This document shows positions 12,189-23,398 of a stretch of 64,000 nt of DNA, in pieces (position 1 is the first letter of the stretch; each line of letters opens with the position of its first letter). Under the pieces are notes generated by a model. That model was given only the letters and a program-made list of their open reading frames with translations, was not told the origin of the DNA and searched no databases. The DNA lies in assembly GCA_025201805.1 (NCBI GenBank), contig MU619307.1:62001-126000 (forward strand). Reading direction: 5' to 3'. Position numbers and translations under genes: made by a program. Source of the DNA: Parasitella parasitica. Its lineage: Eukaryota > Mucoromycota > Mucoromycetes > Mucorales > Mucoraceae.

Positions 12189-13502
12189 ATGATTTCTCGG
12201 CTCGCATTGAACACAGCAAAGCGTTCAGTTCGCTCATTTGCTAAAACTTCCAACCAGGTAACGTGTCAGCGTCTGATTGCCCATTCTTTCCTTCTACCCG
12301 ACACACACATATACACAAGACCTGCTTGCAACATAGCAACAGCAAACCTGCTAACACTGTGTCATTAGGTTAGATTTGCTTCTACCAAGCCTTTCGTCGC
12401 TCAAGTATGTTGTTTATTAGATTGGATGTGTTGATCGTTGTAACTTATTGTGTACCTTGAAGCACCCTATTCAATTCAGCTTAGTGACAGGTGCCATTGT
12501 TGGTACGACAGCAGCTGCTTACATGTATGCTGATGTTTCTGCCAATATGGCCGATGAAGGCCTCCATCCCCCTAGTCATCCTTGGCCTCATAGCGGCCCT
12601 CTTGACACTTTTGACCATGCTTCGTGAGTGTAGATTCAAACGCTCGACACAATTGGTAGGATTTTAACAATGTCTTGTAGTATCCGTCGTGGTTATCAAG
12701 TTTACAGAGAGGTTTGCTCTGCTTGCCACTCTCTTGATCGTATTGCTTGGAGAAATCTGATTGATGTTTCCCATTCTGACGATGAAGTTAAAGCTATGGC
12801 TGAAGAATTTGAATATCAAGACGGACCTGACGAAAATGGCGAGATGTTTATGAGACCCGGCAAGGTAAGTGTTGAAGAGCGAGAGAAGGAAGGGATCAAT
12901 GTATGCTCACTGAGTCATGGATTGTTAGCCTGCTGATTACATGCCCAAAGCATATCCAAATGAAGAAGCTGCCCGTGCTGCTAATGCTGGTGCTTTGCCC
13001 CCAGATCTCTCATTAATTACCAAGGCCCGCCATGGTGGTGAGGTAATTTATGGTGCAAATGTATTTTGGCAATTGCTAATTTCTGTCATATAGGATTACG
13101 TTTTTGCTCTTCTTACAGGCTATGTTGATGCACCTGGAGGCGTTGAAGTTCGTGAAGGTTTGAACTATAATCCTTATTTCCCCGGTGGTGCTATTGCCAT
13201 GGCACAAACTCTCTTTGATGGCGTTGTTGAGTATGAAGATGGTACTCCTGCTACCGCTTCCCAAATGGCCAAGGATGTTTGCACTTTCCTTGCTTGGGCT
13301 GCTGAGCCTGAGCATGATGAACGTAAGAAGATGGGTATGAAGGCTACAATCATCACAGTTGGTTTAGTTGCCTTGTCTGTTTACCTTAAGAAGTTCAAGT
13401 GGGCACCTCTAAAAACTAGAAAGATTGTTTACAAGTAAGTGTTATTGACTAGTGATGTAAAGGTTTCCTTTAACTTTTGTTTAATGTAGTCCTCCTAAAT
13501 AA
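12189..13502 (+). CDS. CYT1: cytochrome c1, heme protein of respiratory complex III
   Basis: Seven exons close in phase: 12189-12257, 12369-12404, 12463-12623, 12681-12864, 12929-13042, 13094-13434 and 13490-13502, giving 305 aa. The N-terminus [20 protein letters not shown] is a mitochondrial presequence. The next hydrophobic stretch fits a bipartite sorting signal. The heme c motif is VCSACH (CxxCH). The family segments RPGKPADYMP and [21 protein letters not shown] follow. A C-terminal membrane anchor ([15 protein letters not shown]) ends in RKIVYNPPK. The protein passes electrons from the Rieske centre to cytochrome c at the inner membrane. Exon 3 must use the acceptor at 12461-12462, because the nearer AGs break the frame. 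The last exon is only 13 nt. Confidence 0.95.
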
Positions 13503-14205
13503 ATACCTACATAAAAAAGCAAAAACCCTTATTTAAACAACATTCTACACAACAATATTAAAGATTTCAACTTTTATTTAAATCGAGATACTGATGGCTA
13601 CCATTAGCAATATTGAGATATTTTATTCAAAAATTGGGTGATTCCTTGTTTTCTAGCTAACAGAAGATTGAATTTTTCGTTTACACTAAAAAAGTATCAA
13701 TGAAAAAAAAAAAAAAAAAAAACTGCTTTTGTGGAAACCAAGTTATACTGCATACTCAGATAGTGATGATCATGCCTGCTTAATTTAGCTCACTTTATCG
13801 AAGCCTACAATCAGCGATTATATATCAAAATTTGTGGTTTTTGCTGATAACTTTCATTTATGATTATTTGCCAAAAATAAAACCATTATACAAGAATACC
13901 GACATTTTTATCTGATTTTTGCAATGATTGACTAACCATAACAAGTGATAAAGCATTTTCAAGGATTTTGATAGATTTATCAATTCAGCTTGATACACGC
14001 AAATTCATAGATCAAAACCTTTGATAATTGCAACAAGGACATACAATGTGATAATATGCAAAAAGGCACAATGCTAGCTATGACAATTAATTAATAGTTT
14101 ATTGCATTTATAAATGAAATGATGGTATAATATATGGTGTGAATATATAGATTGTACTTGTAAATAAAGACATCTGTCAAATGACAGGATGCTAAAAACA
14201 TTTAG
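13503..14205. other. intergenic between convergent genes, nothing recognised
   Basis: This stretch lies between the 3' ends of cytochrome c1 (plus) and the PIP kinase (minus). It is AT-rich with an A17-type run near 13702, and carries only 3' untranslated and terminator functions as far as can be seen. Confidence 0.6.
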
Positions 14206-16406
14206 TTAATGTCTAAAGAAATGTTTAGCTCTAGGCTTAAGTTTATATTCATGAGGGATATCATCATTGTGCTCTAGGACAGCGACAGCCATGAATTCTA
14301 AAAACCTGCGGCCATATTGAGTAGGTTTGACAGCAGAGATAGCATTTTTATCCTGTGTCAATGACTTGTAGACATGCTCAGATTTCTTCTTCATATCATA
14401 GGGAGTCAAAATGTCAATGATACCCAGTGAATACAGCACGGGCAAAGACCTGTCTAGTTCATCTGTTCCTTGGAGGCCGCCTTCATCAGCATAAAATACA
14501 CAATTGCGGCGTCTACGTTGGATGTATACGATTAGATTAAGCAGTAGTCAACAGAAAAAAAAAAAAAAAAAAGACTTACTCTTGGGTTTCTTCTGGTAGT
14601 TTAGAAACGTCTAGCTTGTCTGGATTGGCCTCAGCAATAGCTTTACGGACTACTTGGGCTTTGCTCTTCCTGCGATTCATCAAAGTGTTCCTGCGCTGCA
14701 CTGATTTGGTATCTGGTTGAAATGATTGGAGTGTAGTGTCACGAATACCATCCTTATTTCCGCGCAACATATCATGCACGCCTATAAGCAGACTATAGTC
14801 CATGATGTTTAATTGCGATAGAAGCTACGGCGATATTTAGTAAGATGAATACTTTGTATGAAGCAAACTTACTGTAACATCACGAATAAGCTGTCCGATG
14901 AATAGCTTCCTCTTTTGAGGGCCCAGCTTGAGTTTGCGTTGTCTCTTTTCCCAGTTGAGATCTTTCATCACTGCAAACGGATTTCTGCGGATCTCTTCTT
15001 CCGGCAAGAGTCTTCCTAAAGTGGAGCCCTAGGTGTTCAAACAAATAAACAAACATGCACATTACAATTAAATTTAGACTTGCTAGTACAACGTACCTTC
15101 AAGTCGTAAGTTTCATGGATGTCTTTGCTTGGAGGGAATACGTTGCTCATGACAACAAAGTGAATCTTTCTCCCGTGAGGTAGCTTGACTCTGTGTAAGC
15201 CATAGTATCTGCACAAAAGAGTGCTTGGATTATCAACGATATGCTAAGCAGCACATTTTAGTGCCAATCTTTAAAAACATGATCTATACGATTCTTACCT
15301 GATGGTATTCCTTCAAGATCTTCCTCATGAATTTATGCTCTGTATAATGAATGGTCTTGATGATAAAACGATAGTCTTTGGAGTAGTAGAAAAAGCTACC
15401 GCTTTTACCAGGAGAGCCTAATTCAGACAGGATATATTTGCTAGTCAGCGAGATCTAGTTGAATCAATAATGAATCACAGCGACCTTATTTAACCGAAAT
15501 GCCATAGCTTACCAGATAGTCTGCGGGATCAACACCAAATTTCTCTCTTAAATTTCGAAAAACCCACGGAGCATAGTCTTTAAACTTGAAGTCGTATTTG
15601 GCACCAGGCGTGAGCTCGTCGCCTATAACGTCAAAGGCTAATTTGTGCGCAGCCACATAATCTTCATCTGTAATGGGTCGATCAATCTTGGCTGTTACTC
15701 TACTGACGGCAATACGGATGCCGGTCAACATGTTGTACATTAATACATAGTTTTGATGGCCCTCTGAAATACGAGTTCCGATAAGAACTCGATCATCATC
15801 TGGGTCCTCATTAGTCGGCGCAGCATTTGCTGCATCCATCAAACGAGATAGACGTCTAAATGTCTTTCTTCTGGCAGAAAGCTCCTTTTGAAACTCTTCA
15901 GAACGGCGCATAAGGTCAAGCCTTTCCATATCAGCCATACGTTGTCTAGCGGATTTAAGTGCATGACCTGTTGTATGATGTCTTCCAAGGGAAACGATGC
16001 TGGGGCTGGCGGATATATTCGACGTTGTTTCAGGAACATTCTCGTCTATTGTGTGCGCAGAGGAGAGGGTCGAGTGACGCTTTAAAAGGGTTTGATCAAA
16101 TTCGTTTTCCATGTAGCGACGCTGAAATTCTGGAGTAGCAGAAGGTGTTGGTGGCAGAATGTCTATGTTATGTTTAATGTATGGTGCGGTGTATGACCTT
16201 TTTTCGTTGAAGCTTGCGCCTGCAGAGGAAGCAGGCGAAGAAGGCGGGGATAGTTCCAATGGTTCCTCATGGTACTCCATACTCTGCAATGAACGTTTGT
16301 TTGTTGCAGCAGTCGGGTGTATGGGGTATGATTCGTTGTTTTCTATTCTTTCAGTCTTGTTCCAGTCGATTATTATGCTATTATTAGTGGTATCGATATA
16401 GCTCAT
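14206..16406 (-). CDS. MSS4: phosphatidylinositol-4-phosphate 5-kinase (Mss4-like)
   Basis: Six exons join in phase: 15513-16406, 15299-15454, 15097-15243, 14873-15028, 14580-14824 and 14206-14512, giving 634 aa. A Ser/Pro-rich N-terminus of about 210 residues precedes the kinase core. The core shows [20 protein letters not shown] (glycine loop and catalytic Lys) and [11 protein letters not shown]. The C-terminal region reads [20 protein letters not shown], where IID holds the metal-binding Asp and the rest is the specificity loop. The enzyme makes PI(4,5)P2 at the plasma membrane, which controls actin and secretion. I chose the ATG at 16406, which follows a pyrimidine-rich leader. Another in-frame ATG lies at 16505. 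Confidence 0.93.
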
Positions 16407-16988
16407 TATCTGTATCGTAAAAAGAAAAGAAGGGGAAGAAAAGGCATAAAGAAAAGAAAGGCTTGTCCCTTTTATACAGTTACGAATTAGTTTCTTGAAC
16501 CACATACTTGTTTGAGACTGAGCTGCACGTGGTGTACCTGGTGCAATCGCCTAGGGTAGTTTTATGTACTAAATTTGCCACTAGCGCTTTTGCATTAGAC
16601 TGTACATGACAATGATGTATATTCATATATATACAAACTGTACCAATAGGCATATTGTTTTTTAGTAGCTACGATATAACAATGTATCAAATGTACCCTG
16701 AGCAGCTGAAAAAAAAAAACTATTTATAAATCATTTGAAGCTACTTCTGTATTGTGAGACGCACATTATTACAGTAGGTAGTTTTAATGACGTAAAGCTT
16801 AGCATCCCTACTCTTTTTGTTCATACATTCTCCAAAGGTGTTGAACCTCGCAGAAATTCAAGCTGCTGCAAGGATGACTCGAATAATGGCAGGTGAAACA
16901 AAAATAAACCATAAAAAGCCTTTTTTTTTTTTTTCGCATGAATTGTTTAACTTTTACTTTTTCTTTTTTTCACGTAAAAGGATAGAAA
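16407..16988. promoter_or_regulatory. divergent upstream region, Mss4 and GFA-type genes
   Basis: This 582-bp gap separates two divergent starts. It contains TATA-like A/T stretches around 16620-16640 and pyrimidine tracts near both starts. A short open frame at 16817-17065 overlaps the GFA leader and is not credible. Confidence 0.4.
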
Positions 16989-17765
16989 ATGGAGCTCAAA
17001 GGTTCATGCCATTGCGAAAAAGTATCGTTCAAAGTATTGTCTCATACCCCTGCGCCGGTAAGTAGCTGGATGTGAGCATTGAACAGCAGTGCTCAACTCG
17101 TCATTCTACATAGTTTATGAGATGCTACTGGTAAGTTTGCTTGCACAGATAGATATTGAGGCTTGACACGGTATAGTTCCATTTGTCGAAAATGCCAAGG
17201 AGGAGGAGGCTATGCTATCAATATTATGGGACAGGTATGTACGGGTTATCTTATTACATTGCAAAGTGAAGCAACTGAGCAGCGGTATAGTACGACACTT
17301 TGGTGGTAAATGGGAAAGAGTTTGTAAAGTAAGTTTTGGTGCATCGCATCAGTCATATGCATGGCTATATTCCCAATGATTTAATATAATTCATTGCAGA
17401 GAATATCAAGCATTGAGAGACAAGAAAACACAAGAGCTGTGGTAAATCTATATTCTGAGAGCTGGCATTACTCGAAACACCCTAACAAATTTATTAGTGG
17501 AAACGTCAGATATTTCTGCAGCGAATGCGGCTCTCACTTATACGCTTATGACAAACAGTGGAGTAACTTTGTTTACCCTTTTGCCTCTGCCATAGATACG
17601 CCTTTGCCAGAGTTGGAATATGAGCATGTCTATCATATCATGCTTGATTCAAAAGCTGAATGGGTAGAAGCACCTGAAGCTGATAAAAATCATCATGCAT
17701 TCCGTCAGTATCCTGATTGTTCTTTAGAGGATTGGCATAAAGACAATGGTCGTTACATTCAATAA
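16989..17765 (+). CDS. GFA-domain (glutathione-dependent formaldehyde-activating-like) zinc protein
   Basis: Five exons (16989-17057, 17114-17130, 17177-17234, 17291-17328, 17402-17765) encode 181 aa. The second exon is just 17 nt. The N-terminus GSCHCEKVSF and the CYCSICRKCQGGGGYAI stretch carry the first zinc ligands, and CSECGSHLYAYD carries the last pair. This is the CxC...CxxC...CxxC layout of the GFA / CENP-V fold. Members bind zinc and sometimes glutathione. Many fungal paralogues have no proven substrate, so no reaction is assigned. The last exon uses the AG at 17400-17401 because the AG two bases earlier breaks the frame. Confidence 0.85.
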
Positions 17766-19212
17766 AATTTTTGGCTCAAGATGCTTGAGTCTATCACAGT
17801 AATACCATCGTATACAGTTTTAAAGTGCAGTAGTAAGCTATTCATAATTCCAACCTTTTAACCATTGGTCTAGCTATTTTTTTTATTAAACAGATGTTAC
17901 AAACGAGACCATGTGTACTTTTATCTCTGCAAAACTGGGCTCGAGTTTGCGTCAAGAGGAGGAGAGAACTGTCTTCACCATACAAACATAGTGAGTATGT
18001 CTCGGCAAGTTATAATCTGATTTAAAAGCCGCTCAATTTACAAAAAGCTGAAGCAAACCATGAATTTGTAATGATCAAAAAGTTAAGCAAAATTTGGCTC
18101 TCTTAACAAGGTGAAATTTCTTCTGTGATTTTGAGATAATGTTAGAATACCACAAGCGCAATAAAATCATGATAACCAGAGACTGAGAAGAGAAGGTATG
18201 GCTAGTAGTACCACCTAGGAATTCCTAATTGAAGTCATGAAGCGTATCAATACGCAACACGGATTCAAACACATCACCATATTCCATAAACAAAAAATGG
18301 CAATGGATAAACGGAGACTTAGGATAGATAATACTAAGCGTATATCGATCTTTTAATATTTTCTAAATGATGTGCAAATTATAAAGCCTGGAAGAAAATG
18401 AGAAATAAAGATCATACCTGTCAACATGCTTTTGAATTCATTCTATTCACTCATCCAAGCAGTATAGACAGTAGGGTTGTTCCCGTATTCTCATTGAGCT
18501 TGACAATTTTGCGCGCAAAAATTGAGGACCCTTAAACACACCAACTATGGCAAGGACATCGCTGCAACAGCTTTATTCACAGCCAATAAACTTGACAGTG
18601 TAGGCATGCGTAACATATTAAGCACACCTTAGATGTATCCCTCAGCGACATTTCTCCATGTCAAGCCATGAACATTTTTATACATCGCATTTGTTAAGAA
18701 AAGATCGCAAGATTTGGTATTTCATGGAAAAATCTTTCGAGTTTCAGGACAATCGTTCGAATAGCCCCATATTGAATATATCAAACCGAGCAAATGGATT
18801 CTTTATTTTCCCTGCCAGCAAGGTCGTAGAGCGATTGAAATCAATCATTGGCCCATGGCTCGTTGGAAAAAAAAAATCAAGGTACCAGAGTCCCCTTGAA
18901 AATGATTACGTCGAAAAAACTCTAACTGGATACGTTTATCGACAATGTTGCCCTGCGATGTGAAAGCACACAAATTAGATTCACATAATACTTTAAACGT
19001 TGGAAAACATAGCAAATCATAATCAACTTGCCAAGATTTGGCCGACAAAAAAGTTCTAGATTTATTTGAAAAGAGGTACCTGTCCCATTCAGCATCTGAA
19101 AGTTAACAAACCAGAATCCATCAGTCCAGGAACATGGCGAATGATTGTCTACAGGGAAAAGGGATTTCTGTCAAAGGAACGCTGCGTTGAAATGTTTCAC
19201 TCGTCAGATCTC
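17766..19212. other. intergenic, no convincing gene
   Basis: About 1.4 kb of AT-rich DNA. A 101-codon open frame at 18658-18963 has no recognisable family and no promoter logic. Confidence 0.5.
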
Positions 19213-19220
19213 TATAAAAA
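19213..19220 (+). promoter_or_regulatory. TATA box of thaumatin-like gene
   Basis: TATAAAAA lies 66-73 bases upstream of the ATG at 19286 and is followed by a CT-rich leader, a layout typical of strongly expressed fungal genes. Confidence 0.6.
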
Positions 19221-19285
19221 GAGGTTGATGAATTCATGTTCTCCAAATAAAATCATCTTTTTTTCTTTATACATCTACACAGACA

Positions 19286-19963
19286 ATGGTCAAGCTTATT
19301 ACCCTTATCTCTGCTCTTGCTGGCATGAGCACTGCCGTCTTTGCTGCACCTACCTCTGGTATCACTATCACCGTTAAGAATAGCTGTTCCAAATCCATCC
19401 AAGTCAATCAGCTGACCAACAATGTGGGTGATGCCAAATCAGCCACCTTAGCTGCTGGAAGCTCAACTTCTATCAACGTTGATTCCACCTGGGGTGGCCG
19501 TATCTGGGCTAGAGAAGGTTGCTCAGGTTCTTCCGATTGTCATTCCGGACAAGCCGCTTCTCTTGCTGAATTCCTTTTATCTGGTGCTTCTGGTAAAGAC
19601 TACTATGATGTTTCCTTTGTAGATGGCTTCAACTTGCCTATCTCTATTGCTCCCAACAGTGGTACTGCTAACGGCTATGATTGTGGCGCTCCTGCCTGTG
19701 ATTCTTTACCTTCCTGTCCTTCCGATCTTCAACAAAAGGATGCTAGTGGTAACGTTATCGGCTGTAAATCTGCCTGTGCTGCCTACGGTACTGACGAATA
19801 CTGCTGTACTGGTGCTTACGCTGGTCGTGGCGATTGCGGTACCAACAGTTTTGCCACTGCCGTCAAGGCTGTCTGCCCTAATGTCTATACCTATGCTCAC
19901 GATGACTCTACTTCCATGTACGCATGTTCTCCTGCTAGCGGCTACACTGTTACTTTCTGTTAA
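19286..19963 (+). CDS. secreted thaumatin-like protein
   Basis: An intronless gene of 225 codons. Residues 1-20 form a signal peptide (MVKLITLISALAGMSTAVFA). The mature part shows thaumatin-family hallmarks: WGGRIWAREGCS, YYDVSFVDGFNLPISIAP, YDCGAPACDSLPSCP and EYCCTGAYAGRGDCGT. Fourteen cysteines are visible after the signal; plant members usually have sixteen. Family members bind or cut beta-1,3-glucans in walls, and fungal ones are proposed to work in wall remodelling. Codon use is strongly biased to C/T-ending favoured codons, unlike most neighbours, and a TATA box is present, so high expression is likely. The gene lies 0.4 kb from the mobile-element island but looks intact. Confidence 0.93.
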   Translation: MVKLITLISALAGMSTAVFAAPTSGITITVKNSCSKSIQVNQLTNNVGDAKSATLAAGSSTSINVDSTWGGRIWAREGCSGSSDCHSGQAASLAEFLLSGASGKDYYDVSFVDGFNLPISIAPNSGTANGYDCGAPACDSLPSCPSDLQQKDASGNVIGCKSACAAYGTDEYCCTGAYAGRGDCGTNSFATAVKAVCPNVYTYAHDDSTSMYACSPASGYTVTFC

Positions 19964-20356
19964 TTTGTCCTTTCTTGGTTCACCAAGGGCTAGATGAGCA
20001 GCATAAAAGTTGTTCTTTTTTTTTTTGCTTTGCTTTGCTTTATCTTACCCTACCTTTTGTACTATTTATTGGGTCACCACAATTTTGACTATAGACTTTA
20101 GACTTTAGACTTTACATTTCATTTCGATAATGAAAAACAAATAGAAATAAAATACCCTTTTTTTTATAGATTAAAACCGTTTGTTTCCAGCATTCTCATC
20201 ATCTTTTTTTTTTTTTTTCTGCTCCTTCCAGGCATATTTCACTTTTCCCTTACCAATGCAAACCTGATGTGAGTTGTATGTAATTGCCTTATATGGGAGT
20301 TTAAATATTTACTGTAAAACTATGTTTAAAAATATAGAAAATTGAATACCGGACCA
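19964..20356. other. 3' region of thaumatin-like gene
   Basis: T-rich runs and a short tandem (GACTTTA-like units near 20090-20110) follow the stop codon. No gene is seen. Confidence 0.5.
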
Positions 20357-21523
20357 CCGGCGCAGCCGGCAATGGGGAGACCAAGGATCTAAGTCATGAA
20401 GTTTTTGACATTTACTTTCTTCTACTATCAATATGCCTCCTGTTCAGATAGAAATTGCACAAGCTGCAAAATTGCTCTTCCTGAAACCACTTCATTCCGA
20501 AAACGTGATTCATGTCGTGTAAATAAAAATTGTTTGCCGAATAAAACTGTGAATTGAGCAAAGTTTTTTTTTTTTTCAGGAACGTGCCCGAAACTACGCC
20601 AGACACAGAGCTGCGTCAAGGCCGACAGCACCCAGAGCACCCAGAGCACCCGCAGCTTTTGTTTCTGAATTGGCATGAATGCGAAACTCTGATCTGGGGA
20701 CGATGAATGTTGAATGTGATGGCTGTGGTGCCTTGCATTGGGAAGCAGAAAGAGCTACCAATCACGAGAAACGACAATCGCTTCTATGCTTGCTGTAAAA
20801 AAGGAAAGGCTTTATTGCCCTTATTACGAGAACCGCCTAAGCCTTTGAATGGATTGATCAACGGAAGTCATCCACGCTCAGCGCATTTCTTGCAGCATAT
20901 GAGACAGTACAACACTTTGTTTGTGTTTACCTCATTTGGTACTGACGCCACCCCTGAGCAACTTCAACGAGAGAGACAAGAAGAAATCAGAGGTGGAATC
21001 ACTCCAGTTCGTGTTCGTCCAAATATACAAGCACGCTCATGAAATTTTGAGCGAGGAAGAGGAGCGACAAGCCCAAAATGGTATCAACGAGGATGCTCAC
21101 ATCAGGCTCAATCTTCAGATGCGAATGGGGTTAATTGTTGGTGAAGACAGACGCACCCAAAATCTGCCAACTGTCAACGAGGTTGCGGCTATTATACCCA
21201 ACGAATATGCTGACAGGAGTTTCAGAGCTATTTTGATTACATATCGAGATAGCTCCTCCTCCAGTGCTCAGGGTCTTTGCAAAAGAATTAATGAAACGCA
21301 TGCTGCCCACATGCCCCTTCATTATGTCTTGCTTTTCCCTAGAGGCGAATATCCAGTAGAGGGGGGGGGGGGGTTCAAGGGGGATACCTCCCCCTGACTA
21401 TTATGTAAACTTCTCCATTATCAATGCTTGATTGCTTGATTTAACTAAATTTTTATTGTAGTGTAAATTATATCTTCCTGCAGGGCGACGCCGTCATCGA
21501 GCGTAGCGAGATCAAACGGCTAG
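20357..21523 (+). mobile_element. decayed Helitron fragment (N-terminal and helicase-like domain remnants)
   Basis: Three reading frames must be combined to follow one protein-like track. A Cys-rich stretch (CTSCKIALPETTSFRKRDSC, about 20440-20540) comes first. Next is MNVECDGCGALHWEAE from 20703, then FYACCKKGKALLPLL...PPKPLNGL and the MRQYNTLFVFTSFG segment (to about 20940). EDAHIRLNLQMRMG and DRRTQNLPTVNEVAAIIPNE follow, to about 21390. The LG-MN-C-C-ALHW-E, CC-GK-L-PP-L and R-YN-FTS-G patterns are those of the Helitron helicase-like region. No Rep or helicase core is left. A CCGGC-GCA-GCCGG hairpin at 20357-20369 is used as a tentative left limit. CTAG followed by T at 21520-21524, preceded by a GC-rich imperfect palindrome, fits a Helitron 3' end. 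The protein relic is well supported; the borders are guesses. Confidence 0.65.
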
Positions 21524-22590
21524 TACAGAAAATACCGAGAATCTCAGCAATTAAGCTTAGTTGAAGAAGTCGGAAAAAGAAAGAGATTTGAATTAAGTAC
21601 GTTGAGTACGTTGAAAAGAACGACTTACTTTTCTCTAACTTTTGGTTTTCTTTTAGAAACAGATGCACAACTAAAGCTTTTTTTAAATGAAGTGTTTTGC
21701 TATGAAGATCCTAATAATTCCAAGGCCTACAAAATTAAATCGGTTGCAACAAAGGAAATATTTGAAACTATCCAACTATATACATCTCTCTTCAATCAAC
21801 GAACTGTGCAGGCTTTTGCAAAGTGGTGCTCACTCCACAGCGTATCATTTTTAAAAGCAAAGCCAGACACAAATTCAAATAGTAGAAAAAGACAGCTTTA
21901 TATATTAGATGATACTTATTATGGTAAGCCTAAGCAATAGTATAAGCGAAATACATAACAAACATGCTTCTCTATAGACAATTTGTTGGAAGAAATATGC
22001 AGTTATTTGCCAAGATACAAAGCATCCATTTTAATTTGAAAAAAAATAATTACGAAATCATCGGCTTTGTCCGCAATTCCCCATCTGACGTGGATCCAGA
22101 AACAAGGCTGAAACTCTTACAAAAAATGGTTGACAATCTGCTTGACCGTTCCCTTGTTGATAAAGTTTACGTTTCAGTATCTAGTCTTGCAGCTTTGCCG
22201 TTTAACGAAAGGGACTTGAATAAAACTGACGAAATTATGAAAAAACTCAAACATGTAACTGGAAATACTCCAGGTAAAGCAATACTACAGCATATAGACT
22301 GAAAACCCCATCACTAACTTTCTATTTGATTCACGATAGATATGTTAGAGTATCTTCAAACTATTGATCATAATATTTGTTTGGCTTCGATCGACTTTGC
22401 TGGGATTTCTTCACGCTCCCATGTCGTAAAAGATTTGATGGAAGAGTGCCCTGTTATAAAGAAAATAGCTATTGAAACTTTTATTTCTGATAACGAAATT
22501 CTTCTTCTGGACTCTCAACTTCTGTTGTCAGATAATCAACTACTTGAAAAATTTGATTGTAGAATAAAGCTAATTCAACGATCAAAATAA
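21524..22590 (+). pseudogene. frameshifted recombinase-like gene fragment, 5' end lost
   Basis: Exon-like segments join through good introns: to 21596, 21657-21923, 21978-22273 and 22340-22590 (stop TAA). The frame breaks at 22037, where a stop is met and the next conserved segment continues in another frame. The protein track contains NNYEIIGFVRNSPSDVDPET followed by RLKLLQKMVDNLLDRSLVDK, and later NICLASIDFAGISSRSHVV. Two features recall the serine-recombinase (resolvase) catalytic domain: R-x-S after a hydrophobic strand, and a later hydrophobic strand ending in Asp with Ser/Arg-rich residues. Full catalytic residues are not demonstrated, so this is inference. There is no ATG at the 5' end. 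The open track begins at the proposed Helitron end, and the stop lies 12 bp before the Tc1-like element. Confidence 0.45.
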
Positions 22591-22602
22591 TGGAATAATA
22601 TA

Positions 22603-22630
22603 CAGGATTTCGCATTCAAAAAGATGAAAA
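22603..22630 (+). repeat. left terminal inverted repeat of Tc1-like element
   Basis: These 28 bases begin CAGGATTTCGCATTC and match the reverse complement of 23399-23426 exactly by eye. Confidence 0.88.
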
Positions 22631-22656
22631 TCGATAGTTTTTGGTGAAAGTCACCT

Positions 22657-23295
22657 TTGAAAAAACAGAAATTCCCCACAATTAAAAGCAGAAAAGAGTT
22701 TGTGGAGAATTTGCAGCAGCTTGGCATCTCATACAAAACAAATTGCAACTTTTTCGATGAGGCAGGCTTCAATGCCAACTTGATTCGAGGAAAAGGATGG
22801 TCAAAGAAAGGAGAAGATGCTGTTGTAAGGACCAAGACAAAAAGAGCAATCAATATTTCTGTTCTGGCTGGAATTTCTTACAATGGTATCGAAGATGTAT
22901 TCGTGAAGCAAGTTCCTGGAGGCACTACCGCCGAGGTCTTCATTGATTTTATCAAACAAATCATTGCAAGTATTGACAGCGACAATGCTCCTCCGCATTA
23001 TTTCATAATGGATAATGCTAGAATTCACACGGCTCCCAAGGTGAGGAAGTATATTGAGAGTACTCGCCACCATGTCCATTTTTTGCCCGCCTATAGTCCA
23101 TTCCTCAATCCAATTGAGGAGTGCTTTTCTAAGCTAAAAGGACTCGTTAAAAGAAAGCCTGGGCTCACAACAGCAGAGCTGGTAAAATACATTGGAGAAT
23201 GCAGCCACAAAATAGCTCAAGAAAGCTGCCATGGTTGGGTTGAGCATTGTATAAGTTTTTTCCCTAAATGCGCAACAGAAGAAGAGATTTACTGA
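22657..23295 (+). pseudogene. 5'-truncated DD34E transposase (Tc1/mariner)
   Basis: The open frame encodes about 212 residues and has no ATG near its start. The catalytic triad is present: FFDEAGFNANL (first Asp), YFIMDNARIHTAPKV (second Asp) and FLPAYSPFLNPIEECFSKLK (Glu). Thirty-four residues separate the second Asp from the Glu, the Tc1 spacing. RGKGWSKKGE is another family segment. The N-terminal DNA-binding domains (about 120 residues in complete relatives) are missing. The reading frame over the retained part is free of stops, which again suggests recent loss rather than long decay. Confidence 0.85.
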
Positions 23296-23315
23296 AACAA
23301 TAAAATCATCAGTCA

Positions 23316-23360
23316 AGACTTTCTTCTTTTCAAAATTTATTGATTTTCATGCGAAATCTG
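23316..23360 (-). repeat. internal degenerate copy of the right terminal repeat
   Basis: This segment repeats, in the same order, the right-end pattern seen at 23387-23426: AGACTTTCTTCTTTT, then TTTTCAT, then GCGAAAT and CTGTA. It lies about 70 bp inside the true end and lacks the ten bases TCAAAAAGAT present in both outer repeats. Confidence 0.7.
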
Positions 23361-23398
23361 TATATCACTTTCATCATTTTAAGTTTAGACTTTCTTCT

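Noticed and set aside
18658..18963. 101-codon open frame upstream of the thaumatin-like gene
   Set aside because: No domain, low-quality composition, interrupted by an A-run; no promoter or splice support.
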